From UBA1847 sp942492205 (GTDB lineage: Bacteria > Pseudomonadota > Gammaproteobacteria > Steroidobacterales > Woeseiaceae), in NCBI GenBank assembly GCA_942492205.1, contig CALODT010000001.1:1488001-1552000 (forward strand): a DNA stretch of 64,000 bases, read 5' to 3'. The notes under the pieces are model-generated. The model did not search any database. It was not told the origin of the DNA and was given only the letters and a program-made list of their open reading frames with translations. Below, piece by piece: positions 25,153-32,680 of this stretch (positions are counted from its first letter, which is position 1; each line of letters starts with the position of its first letter). The translations under genes were made by a program, and so were the position numbers.

Positions 25153-25977
25153 ATGGATGAACGCGCTGTATTTTTTCTTTCAGATCAGACCGGTGTCACC
25201 GCAGAAGCCCTCGGACACAGTCTGATCACGCAATTCGCCGGTCAGAATTTTCGGCAGATGACTTTGCCATTTATAGATACCGAAGACAAGGCGAGGGAGG
25301 CTGTACGAAAGATTGACAAAGCGGCTGCACAGGGGGATATGAAACCCATCGTTTTCTCTACGTTGGTGCAGCCGAATCTCAGGTCAATCGTCAAGGCTGC
25401 CAATGGCTTGCACCTCGATATCTTCGACGCTTTTCTCGATCCGTTGTCGGCCGAACTGCAGGCGAATCCAACCTTCGCGCTGGGTGGCGCGCATGGTATG
25501 AGTGATATCGATACCTACATGCGGCGTATCGAGGCGACCAACTTTGCGCTGGCGAATGACGATGGTGGAATCAGCCGCAACTACGAGATGGCCGACGTAA
25601 TACTTGTTGGTGTGTCTCGCTCCGGCAAGACCCCGACCTGCTTGTATCTTGCGCTGCAGTACGGTGTATATGCCGCGAATTACCCGCTGACCGACGAAGA
25701 ACTGGAGACCGGCGAGTTGCCCGCTTTCCTGCTCGCACATAAGCAGAGATTGTACGGCCTCACGATCTCGCCAACGCGCCTGCAACAGATACGCAAGGAA
25801 AGGCGGCCAATGGGCAAGTATTCTTCGGCACAGCAGGTGAGGTTCGAGCTCCGGGAGGCCGCAAAGATATTTCGCCGCTATGGCATTCCGTACGTCGATA
25901 CCACTGCATTTTCGATCGAGGAGATCTCAAGTCAGATTCTCAATAGCACTGGCGTAGAACGTCGAGTACGTCCTTGA
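25153..25977 (+). CDS. ppsR: PEP synthetase regulatory protein (kinase/pyrophosphorylase)
   Basis: A 274-residue DUF299 protein from ATG 25153 (MDERAVFFLSDQTGVTAEALGHSLITQF); the longer frame overlaps ppsA and is rejected. The P-loop GVSRSGKTPT and YAANYPLTDEELE match the family. It inactivates PpsA by ADP-dependent threonine phosphorylation and reactivates it by Pi-dependent removal. Head-to-head with ppsA, as in E. coli. Confidence 0.95.
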   Translation: MDERAVFFLSDQTGVTAEALGHSLITQFAGQNFRQMTLPFIDTEDKAREAVRKIDKAAAQGDMKPIVFSTLVQPNLRSIVKAANGLHLDIFDAFLDPLSAELQANPTFALGGAHGMSDIDTYMRRIEATNFALANDDGGISRNYEMADVILVGVSRSGKTPTCLYLALQYGVYAANYPLTDEELETGELPAFLLAHKQRLYGLTISPTRLQQIRKERRPMGKYSSAQQVRFELREAAKIFRRYGIPYVDTTAFSIEEISSQILNSTGVERRVRP

Positions 25978-26010
25978 TTCTGCGTCACAACTGCGTGCTA
26001 TATTTGAATC

Positions 26011-26469
26011 ATGTTGCTTGATTCGCATCTTGTTCCGCAGACTATCGTTAAACGCGGTAGCTTCGTTGGCCTCATGGCTCTCTACGAGAGCAACTATCTG
26101 CGGTTGCTGCGACTCATTCCCGAGATTTCCCGACTTGATGGCTGTTTTCGGTCGCGTGTTGCGGGGGACTGCGACCTTCACGTCGACGTGCTCGAACGCT
26201 GTCGCTACACGGTTACGTTGTCGCTGACCTATCATTTTGAGACAGATGACGGGCTGCTCCTCGATCCTGACATGACCGTGCGCGTCTATCTGGATGGCCA
26301 ACAGGCCGAGGCAATGGCGGTCGGTCAGACACAGCGTCACCAGGCGCTGAAGCAGCTCGTGCGGAAGCATCGCAGGGAACTGGACCTGCGATGGCAACGT
26401 AACTGCATTCTGAACAAGTGGCTCGAGTATCTCTCGCACAGCGGTCATTTGATCCTGGAACGCCAATAA
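26011..26469 (+). CDS. DUF1249 (YqiB-like) protein
   Basis: A 152-residue cytosolic protein. MALYESNYLRLLRLIPEI, followed by LTYHFE and MTVRVYLDGQQAEAM, and then LNKWLEYLSHSGHLI, match DUF1249/YqiB. Function unknown. It follows the PpsA kinase gene after 33 bases and may share its transcript. Confidence 0.85.
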   Translation: MLLDSHLVPQTIVKRGSFVGLMALYESNYLRLLRLIPEISRLDGCFRSRVAGDCDLHVDVLERCRYTVTLSLTYHFETDDGLLLDPDMTVRVYLDGQQAEAMAVGQTQRHQALKQLVRKHRRELDLRWQRNCILNKWLEYLSHSGHLILERQ

Positions 26470-26581
26470 CCCGCTGACCCGCCGGTTTCCGAAAGTGTCG
26501 ATTCAATCAGAGTTTAGCAGCTGATCAATTGCCATTATTGCTGCCTGATCAGGCTACGCGCATGTCTGCCTGAGAATTATT

Positions 26582-27631
26582 ATGTTAAGAGATGCTGCAT
26601 TGGCGAATTTGACGACAATTTTCAAAAGCGACGCAACGGATCCTCACGATGCCGACAAACTCGTGGATCTGTTCCGCAATCGCGCCGAGCTTAAGAAGGA
26701 ATTCGCGGCACTTCGAAACGAAAAGTATGAGCTTCAGGACCGGGTCAAACATCACCAGGGTGCAACGGCACGGGTGCAGCAGCAGTTGCAGCACCTCGAG
26801 AACCTGTTGCTCGACCCGGAGTGGGTCTACAACGTGGTTGCTTTCTATCAGCTGCGGTTGCTTGCGATGCACTGCAACAAACAGCTGGTGCGTTTCGCAG
26901 AAGAGCTGAAGCAGCAGCGTGAGAAGCGCGTGCATGGCCTGGCACTCAAGACGTGGAACCAGCAACGAACGAAAGAGGCGGAACAGATCCAGGCTCGCGT
27001 TGGCGAGAAGCGAGTGGCGCTGCAGGTGTTGGAAGACGGTCTGCTATCCGCACAGCAGGCACTAACAGATATGGGTGGCGTCAAGAAGCTGTTTCAGGGC
27101 CGGACTGTCACGGCCGAAATCGAGGAGATCGAAGCCGGTATCGCGCTTGCCCAGCAGCAGGAGCAGGAGCTGTTGCAGGAGTTGCAGGCGGTCGAAAACC
27201 GGGATCCGCCCGATCACCAGGGTCTCGACATCGCGGCCAAACGTTCGATCAACTGTATGATTCTCTCCTTCGCGCAGCAAATGTACCTGCATTTCGAAGA
27301 GGACGGACTGGTGCAGCTTGCCAAGGAGGCCAGCGAAAAGAGCGTTGGTGCCATAAACTATGGCAACAAGAAGGACTGCGATGAACTCCTCGAGCGCCTT
27401 CAGAAACGTAAGGATGCGGAGCATGCCGATGCGAGTCTTCCAGGCGCGCTGCGAAGGCGGGCAGAGCTCATCGGCAAAGCCGCTCAGTTTCGGCACGATG
27501 ACGATGCCGTGCCCATACCGGCAACGGTTTCAACGATTTTTTCGATTGACGCGAATGATGTAGTTCGACGTTCGGACTGCAACATCCTCGGCCAGAACTA
27601 CTTCGGAATCGCCAAGGTCCTTAGCCGCTGA
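26582..27631 (+). CDS. Unrecognised 349-residue coiled-coil protein
   Basis: I do not recognise a family. The sequence has no signal peptide or membrane segment. Residues about 30-70, 105-165 and 180-205 are rich in Lys, Glu and Gln with heptad-like spacing (RAELKKEFAALRNEKYELQDRV, LAQQQEQELLQELQAVENRD), suggesting coiled coils. A globular C-terminal part follows (about 215-349: IAAKRSINCMILSFAQQMYLHF). Base composition and codon use resemble the neighbours, so it is likely native. It stands alone, convergent with the next gene. Confidence 0.75.
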   Translation: MLRDAALANLTTIFKSDATDPHDADKLVDLFRNRAELKKEFAALRNEKYELQDRVKHHQGATARVQQQLQHLENLLLDPEWVYNVVAFYQLRLLAMHCNKQLVRFAEELKQQREKRVHGLALKTWNQQRTKEAEQIQARVGEKRVALQVLEDGLLSAQQALTDMGGVKKLFQGRTVTAEIEEIEAGIALAQQQEQELLQELQAVENRDPPDHQGLDIAAKRSINCMILSFAQQMYLHFEEDGLVQLAKEASEKSVGAINYGNKKDCDELLERLQKRKDAEHADASLPGALRRRAELIGKAAQFRHDDDAVPIPATVSTIFSIDANDVVRRSDCNILGQNYFGIAKVLSR

Positions 27632-27638
27632 GAGGCTC

Positions 27639-28079
27639 TCAGATATCGCGCCGGAACATGTTCCGCTTGTACCGCGCAAGGTCGCTGTCAGAAACGCCAG
27701 GGACACGAGCTTTGATCAACGGCTGTTCGCTGTCCTCACTCTCAGCTCGTCCGACGGGCGCGAATTCGTCGGTACTGGCCTCAGCGTTCTCGTCGTATCC
27801 CTGCAACAAGGCTGATTCGGTTGCTGACTCCCTGTCGGGGTAGTTCGTCGGGATTAGTGTGGACGGCGCAAGTGCCGTCGCCTCGACTTCGTGATTCACA
27901 TTGGCCGCATGCAGTCGGGTGGCCGCAAGCGCCCGGGTGTTCCCGATGGTGGTGTCATCGCAGGGCACCAGGCCAGTCGATGCGCTCGCTGTGCCGGCCG
28001 ACGCCAACGCCAGCAGCGCAGTGAGCGATGCAGGAACAGGGGCCCTGCCGGATGAGGATTTAAAGTACCGTCCTGCCAT
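27639..28079 (-). CDS. Small exported protein of unknown function
   Basis: A 146-residue protein from ATG 28079 (MAGRYFKSSSGRAP); the first ATG at 28106 would add nine residues. A weak signal-like segment (SLTALLALASAGTASAS, about 18-34) is followed by a low-complexity acidic region and a basic C-terminus, VPGVSDSDLARYKRNMFRRDI, which looks like a defined motif. No family recognised. A good promoter 80 bases upstream supports expression. Downstream of prc on the same strand. Confidence 0.6.
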   Translation of the reverse strand: MAGRYFKSSSGRAPVPASLTALLALASAGTASASTGLVPCDDTTIGNTRALAATRLHAANVNHEVEATALAPSTLIPTNYPDRESATESALLQGYDENAEASTDEFAPVGRAESEDSEQPLIKARVPGVSDSDLARYKRNMFRRDI

Positions 28080-28158
28080 GACGTCTCCCGGTGCCGCCAG
28101 TGTCACGGCAGCAAGTATAACGGTAAAAAAGCTCGCAAGCGTTGGGGTGTTGTAGTTG

Positions 28159-28186
28159 AGTATAACACCTCGCCGTGCGGCTGCAA
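28159..28186 (-). promoter_or_regulatory. Sigma-70 promoter upstream of the small exported protein
   Basis: On the minus strand TTGCAG (28181-28186), 16-base spacer, TATACT (28159-28164). Start near 28152 gives a leader of about 70 bases. It lies 10 bases after the prc stop codon, so the downstream gene has its own transcript. Confidence 0.55.
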
Positions 28187-28195
28187 GACGTCCGG

Positions 28196-30319
28196 TCAGG
28201 GCTTTATCTGGGCGGTCCTCTCCGGATTCGGGGCAACCTGACGCATGGTGGCCAGGTCGGCAGCGATACCGGCAGCCTGGTCGAGCAGGACGTCCGGCAG
28301 ATCTTCCGTTTCGATATCGTCAAGCGTTTCCACGGGATCCAGACCCAGCGCTGTACGCCGGGCATTCTCGCGCTCGAGACGCCGGTCGAGATCGGCCTGT
28401 CTCTCGGCGCGTCGCGCATTGATATTCAGAGAGATCGTCTTCTGCGAACGTACTTCCTCGGCGGCACGGATCATGTCTACCTGGTACTGGAAATTGGGAT
28501 CGGCCTTGGAGCGCTCCGCGTGACTGGCGGTAAGTGATTGAATGGTATTGTCCAAAGGCCGTCCGGCGCGGAATCGGGTGGTCTGGACAGTATCCCAGGG
28601 GAGGGCGCTGTCACGCACACTTTCGCCGACCAATTCTGCATCGATGCCCGAGGGAAGCGGAATATCAGGGTCGACGCCACGATGCTGCGTGCTTTCACCG
28701 GTAACACGGTAATACTTGCCAATCGTCAGGGTGAGCTGGCCGAAGCCTTTGTCGCCATCGGGCCTGAGGTACTGATCCAGCGAGTAGAGGTTCTGCACGG
28801 TGCCTTTTCCGAAGGTCTGCTGGCCCACGATCACGCCACGCTCGTAGTCCTGGATCGCGGCGGCGAAGATTTCGGAGGCGGATGCGCTGAAGCGATCGAC
28901 CAGTACCGCCAGCGGTCCATTGTAGGCAACATGCGCACGCGGGTCCGGATCATCCAGTCGGCTGATACGGCCATTGGCATTGCGCAGTTGCACAACGGGC
29001 CCGTTGTCGATAAACAGTCCGGACAGGGCTGTAGCCTCTGTGAGGTGGCCGCCGCCGTTGCCGCGCAGGTCGATGACCAGCCCGTCAATGCCCTTATCTT
29101 CCAGTTCAGCGATAAGGCGTTTCACGTCTTTCGTTGTACTGGTGTAGTCCTTGTCGCCATTGCTCAGCGCGCGGTAGTCGCGATAGAAGCTCGGCACGTC
29201 AATCACGCCAATTGACCATGTTCGGCCGTCACGCTGGATCTCGACAATGTCGCTTTTTGCCGCCTGCTCCTCGAGCTTCACCTGACCGCGAGTCAGGCTG
29301 ATGAACTTCTTGGGGCTTCCGGGCAGCGCGTTGGCAGGAATGACCTCAAGGCGCACGACGGAATCAGCGGGTCCACGGATAAGGTCGACAACGTCATCCA
29401 GGCGCCAGCCTATAACATCTTCAATTTCGCCTTCCGGGCCTTGCGCGACGCCGGTTATCCGGTCGTTCGGCTGAAGCTCGCCATCGATCGCAGCCGGGCC
29501 GCCGGGAATGATGCCGACGATCTTCACGAAGTCGTCCTCGGTCTGCAGCGAGGCGCCGATGCCGAAATACGACAAGCTCATCTGGATGCGATATTCCTCG
29601 GAATTCCGCGGTGACAAATAGCTCGAATGGGGGTCAAGCGCGTGCGCGAAGGCATTCATGAACCGCTCGAATACGTCGTCGTTGTTAACCTGATCCAGGC
29701 GCTTGATGAATCCCTTATAGCGCTTCGTCAGAACCTCCTTGATCTTCTCCCAGGGTTCGTCTTCGAGCGCGAGGTTCAGGGCATCATTGACGACGCGACT
29801 GCGCCAGATGTCGTCCAGCTCCGCGCTATTGGCGGCCCATGGTGACTCAGAACGATCGAACTCGTACTCGTCTTCGGTTGTGTAGTCGGGCTCGTTTTCG
29901 AGCTGCGACAGCGCAAAGGTCAGGCGCTCTCGGACGCGTGTCTGGTAAACCTCGAACACCTCGAACACCGGATCCAGCGGCTTGCTCTTGACGATATCGT
30001 CGAGCTGGTAGCGGTAATTGTCGAAATACGCGACGTCACTGGCAAGCAGGTACATGCGATTGCGATCGAGCGACTCGATGTACATGTCCATAACCTGCGA
30101 CGACAGATCATCGTCGACAGCAATGTGCATGTAATGCGAATTCTGAATAAACTGCGTGACCAGCTCGCCAATCTTTTCGTGGCGTTGTTCCGGAAAGAGA
30201 AAAGTATTTTGCTCGACGGCTGAAGTCGAGGTAAGCGCCGGGAACGACAGAAATGTCACTACCGCGGCGGCGAGCCAGTGGATCTGGCGATTCAAAGTCT
30301 TTCTCAACATTTTCTCCAT
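28196..30319 (-). CDS. prc: Tail-specific periplasmic protease Prc (C-terminal processing peptidase)
   Basis: About 707 residues from ATG 30319 (first in-frame ATG at 30334). Signal peptide in the first 40 residues, helical N-domain, PDZ domain (about 245-320, SYFGIGASLQTEDDFVKIVGIIPGGPA) and S41 protease domain. The catalytic Ser480 (RFSASASEIF) and Lys505 (TFGKGTVQ) are 25 apart as in E. coli Prc. It degrades periplasmic proteins from non-polar C-termini, including tmRNA-tagged exported proteins and peptidoglycan hydrolases. Length is typical. Confidence 0.96.
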   Translation of the reverse strand: MEKMLRKTLNRQIHWLAAAVVTFLSFPALTSTSAVEQNTFLFPEQRHEKIGELVTQFIQNSHYMHIAVDDDLSSQVMDMYIESLDRNRMYLLASDVAYFDNYRYQLDDIVKSKPLDPVFEVFEVYQTRVRERLTFALSQLENEPDYTTEDEYEFDRSESPWAANSAELDDIWRSRVVNDALNLALEDEPWEKIKEVLTKRYKGFIKRLDQVNNDDVFERFMNAFAHALDPHSSYLSPRNSEEYRIQMSLSYFGIGASLQTEDDFVKIVGIIPGGPAAIDGELQPNDRITGVAQGPEGEIEDVIGWRLDDVVDLIRGPADSVVRLEVIPANALPGSPKKFISLTRGQVKLEEQAAKSDIVEIQRDGRTWSIGVIDVPSFYRDYRALSNGDKDYTSTTKDVKRLIAELEDKGIDGLVIDLRGNGGGHLTEATALSGLFIDNGPVVQLRNANGRISRLDDPDPRAHVAYNGPLAVLVDRFSASASEIFAAAIQDYERGVIVGQQTFGKGTVQNLYSLDQYLRPDGDKGFGQLTLTIGKYYRVTGESTQHRGVDPDIPLPSGIDAELVGESVRDSALPWDTVQTTRFRAGRPLDNTIQSLTASHAERSKADPNFQYQVDMIRAAEEVRSQKTISLNINARRAERQADLDRRLERENARRTALGLDPVETLDDIETEDLPDVLLDQAAGIAADLATMRQVAPNPERTAQIKP

Positions 30320-30449
30320 AGTGGCCAACGGCAATCCTGGCGCGCACCTGAAGAGCTAGGCTAGTTGGCTTGCGCCCCTGGATCAAGGGCATACTCGTCA
30401 TAATCTGCGGCTACCGCAGCTTTTATTGCACCAATCTGGAAATTATTCG

Positions 30450-30734
30450 ATGCGACCATTGACTGCCATAAACATGATCATCCTGGGGTCCTGCTTTGCG
30501 ATCGCCTTTAGCCTGGCCGCCGTCCTGATCGTTGTCCTGGTGCTGGGCGACGAGTACCCGCGCCTGCAGGCAGAGTTCGCACCCTTACTCCAGAGTTTCG
30601 TCCTGTTCTTCGGTATGACCGCCGTCTCCGCTGCAAGTTTCTACGGGCTCGTAACAAAACATCGCTGGCGGCTCTGGGCCCAGGGAGCTATGTGGCTGGG
30701 ACTATTCGGAACAGGATGGTTCTACTGGCCGTAG
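30450..30734 (+). CDS. Small inner-membrane protein, unknown
   Basis: A 94-residue protein from ATG 30450 with TCTGGA upstream. Three hydrophobic segments (about 4-29, 40-62, 72-92) with LAAVLIVVLVLGDEYPRLQAEFAPLL between the first two. No family recognised. Divergent from prc and convergent with the DUF1232-like gene. Its coding look rests on composition and a clean start. Confidence 0.65.
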   Translation: MRPLTAINMIILGSCFAIAFSLAAVLIVVLVLGDEYPRLQAEFAPLLQSFVLFFGMTAVSAASFYGLVTKHRWRLWAQGAMWLGLFGTGWFYWP

Positions 30735-30750
30735 ATGTGATGGTTTAAGG

Positions 30751-31290
30751 TCATCGCAAGATTCCCGGCAGGCCCTTGCGGCGGCGCCGCATTCGCGACT
30801 GCAATGCCTTGCGGCGATCGCCAAGCCATGTCTGACGACTCACCGTCGTGTTGTCGCCGTGCTCGCGTTTCGTTCGAGCACGGAAATCGCAGAAGTCCTG
30901 ATACGCCTCGATTTCATGCTTCAGTTCGCGCACCACGAGTTCGATCATGATCGCGTCATCCAGGAATCCAAGCCCCGGAATATGGTCCGGTATCAGGTCC
31001 TCGGGCTCGGAGAAATAGGCCAGCGCATTGAGTACCCGACTTGCATCCTGATGCGGCAGGCGCCACTCGATATCGGAGAGCATGTCGATCATCAGTTTCA
31101 GCTTTTGAATGCGCTCGACAATGAAGCCAGGCGCCTGTTCAAACGTACCGACGTGACTCAGGAGGTTCTCGGCGCCCGCAACAATGTCTTCCGGCGTTAG
31201 TCGGGCTGAGGCTTTGCGTGCCTCGTCCATGATCAGGCGGAAGTGCTTCAGGTCGTCGTCATCGAGTTCGAAAGAAATACGCAACGTCAC
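30751..31290 (-). CDS. DUF1232 (YkvA-like) domain protein
   Basis: About 179 residues when started at GTG 31290 (VTLRISFELDDDDLKHFRLIMDEA). The open frame runs to 31437, but the extra 49 residues are low-complexity and unlike coding sequence of the family. DUF1232 is recognised by YFSEPEDLIPDHIPGLGFLDDAIMIELVV. A charged helical N-domain precedes it and a basic tail follows (RMRRRRKG). Function unknown. The same gene neighbourhood carries other small uncharacterised genes. Confidence 0.75.
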   Translation of the reverse strand: MTLRISFELDDDDLKHFRLIMDEARKASARLTPEDIVAGAENLLSHVGTFEQAPGFIVERIQKLKLMIDMLSDIEWRLPHQDASRVLNALAYFSEPEDLIPDHIPGLGFLDDAIMIELVVRELKHEIEAYQDFCDFRARTKREHGDNTTVSRQTWLGDRRKALQSRMRRRRKGLPGILR

Positions 31291-31357
31291 GGAGTTGCTC
31301 GCTTTGGCTACAACAGGAACCCGCAGATTATCACGACGATTTGGCGTTGGCCCAGCC

Positions 31358-31729
31358 TTACTTGCGGAAGCGCTGATCCCATTTCTTGGACCGGTCGAAT
31401 CCGCCGGTGTTGTAGGGGTCAATGCCGGGCTCCTCACCCGTTTCGATCATCGAATCGTCGAGGATCTTCAGCGTTTCGTGTGTGCCGGTTTCTTCGCGCA
31501 CGAATCGATTGCGGATGAGAACATTCTTGCCGGGGCCGTTTGACTCGATCGTGCCGTGCACCTGCGGATCAATTTCGACGACATCCCGCAGCTCTGTCGG
31601 TTCTTGGTCCGGCCGCGCCCGGCGCCCGGTCGGCTTGACCAGAGTGGTCTTGCGCGCGCTCGATGGATGCGGTACGTCGCCCAGAATTCGCTCTCTGATC
31701 CAGCTTTTGATCTTCTCCATCATGTTCAT
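31358..31729 (-). CDS. Uncharacterised protein with C-terminal DPYNTGGFDRSKKWD motif
   Basis: A 123-residue soluble protein from ATG 31729 (MNMMEKIKSWIRERILG); an earlier ATG is at 31753. It is highly charged, with a central segment RNRFVREETGTHETLKILDDSM and the C-terminal motif IDPYNTGGFDRSKKWDQRFRK, which I recall as shared by small proteins of gammaproteobacteria. Function unknown. Upstream of the DUF1232-like gene on the same strand and likely in one transcript. Confidence 0.7.
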   Translation of the reverse strand: MNMMEKIKSWIRERILGDVPHPSSARKTTLVKPTGRRARPDQEPTELRDVVEIDPQVHGTIESNGPGKNVLIRNRFVREETGTHETLKILDDSMIETGEEPGIDPYNTGGFDRSKKWDQRFRK

Positions 31730-31918
31730 TTTTGCCCAGAAAGGCCTTTTCAATGTAAATCGGAGTGGCTCCGCACCCTTGTTTGGACAGGATGCCTGAG
31801 ACTGAGTTCCGATACTACGCCTGGCTTGCCCGGGCGGCTAAGGCAATGCGGAAAATGAGACGTGCTTCACACTCTGCAGAAGTGGCGGGCTCGTCGGGTT
31901 TCGGCGATCGACAATCGA

Positions 31919-32215
31919 CTAGCTGTGCGGTCCGAGCCGCCGCCAGGCTTTGACCATCAGGCGCAGCGACTGCCACAGCAGATACGGCGCCAAGACCAGG
32001 AACCAGGCGACCCGGTCACCCGTTCGTATCTTCTCGCTAATGACTGAAAAGAACTCGCCATAGCCGTGCCCGCCATAAGAGCCAAACAGGGCCTCACCGA
32101 TCATGAATATGCCGACGGGCATGATCACGAGGCCAAAGAAGAGCAGCACAGTGAGCAGCGCAACTTCTTTGCGGACGAGTTGCTTGACAGATTTTGTTTC
32201 CGAACCCACGCGCAT
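31919..32215 (-). CDS. Small two-helix membrane protein
   Basis: A 98-residue protein from ATG 32215 (MRVGSETKSVKQLVRKEVALL). Two hydrophobic segments (about 20-43 and 70-86) separated by a glycine-rich loop (FGSYGGHGYGEFF). No family recognised. The in-frame start at 32269 adds 18 residues without a good start context. Downstream of another two-helix membrane protein on the same strand. Confidence 0.65.
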   Translation of the reverse strand: MRVGSETKSVKQLVRKEVALLTVLLFFGLVIMPVGIFMIGEALFGSYGGHGYGEFFSVISEKIRTGDRVAWFLVLAPYLLWQSLRLMVKAWRRLGPHS

Positions 32216-32288
32216 TGCCTGATTGGCTGATCGTGGTGCTATCGTTGCGCAGGCCGCGATATACGTCAAGCGGGATTGGGGTCTTTGA

Positions 32289-32591
32289 CTAGTTGCTGTT
32301 ACCCGCGCTTTCGCGTCGCTTGGGGTGCCTTCGTCGATAGACGATCACGCCCAGATGAAAGCAGACGAACGAGAATAAGACGTAGTGCGGAAGCACCCAG
32401 AACCACTCAGCAACGTAGAGCGTAGCGAAGAATGCGGCGAGGCCGGATGCCAGGTAGAAGTACGGCAGTGCGTCGTAAATGAGCCGGGGCAGCCAGATCC
32501 TGCGCGATGCAAGTTGGCGTTTCTCCTGGCTCACATGACGAGCATTCGTGTGAGTTGTCGCTTTCCCTGCGGCGTTGCTCAGCATCCTCAT
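32289..32591 (-). CDS. Small two-helix membrane protein
   Basis: A 100-residue protein from ATG 32591; a GTG at residue 21 (VSQEKRQLASRRIWLPRLIYDALPYFY) is an alternative start. Two hydrophobic segments (about 42-61 and 66-86) are followed by a basic tail YRRRHPKRRES. No family recognised. It lies between the FHA gene and the previous small membrane protein, all on the minus strand. Confidence 0.65.
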   Translation of the reverse strand: MRMLSNAAGKATTHTNARHVSQEKRQLASRRIWLPRLIYDALPYFYLASGLAAFFATLYVAEWFWVLPHYVLFSFVCFHLGVIVYRRRHPKRRESAGNSN

Positions 32592-32680
32592 GACTCAGTT
32601 CCATGTCAGTCGGAAGAGCTTATCGCGGGCGCGCAAAAAAGACCGTGATTGCGCTCACATATTCGGTGGCAGTGTGGTGC

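Noticed and set aside
31291..31437. N-terminal 49-residue extension of the DUF1232-like gene
   Set aside because: It overlaps the neighbouring gene, is low in complexity and lacks homology-like features; GTG 31290 is a better start.
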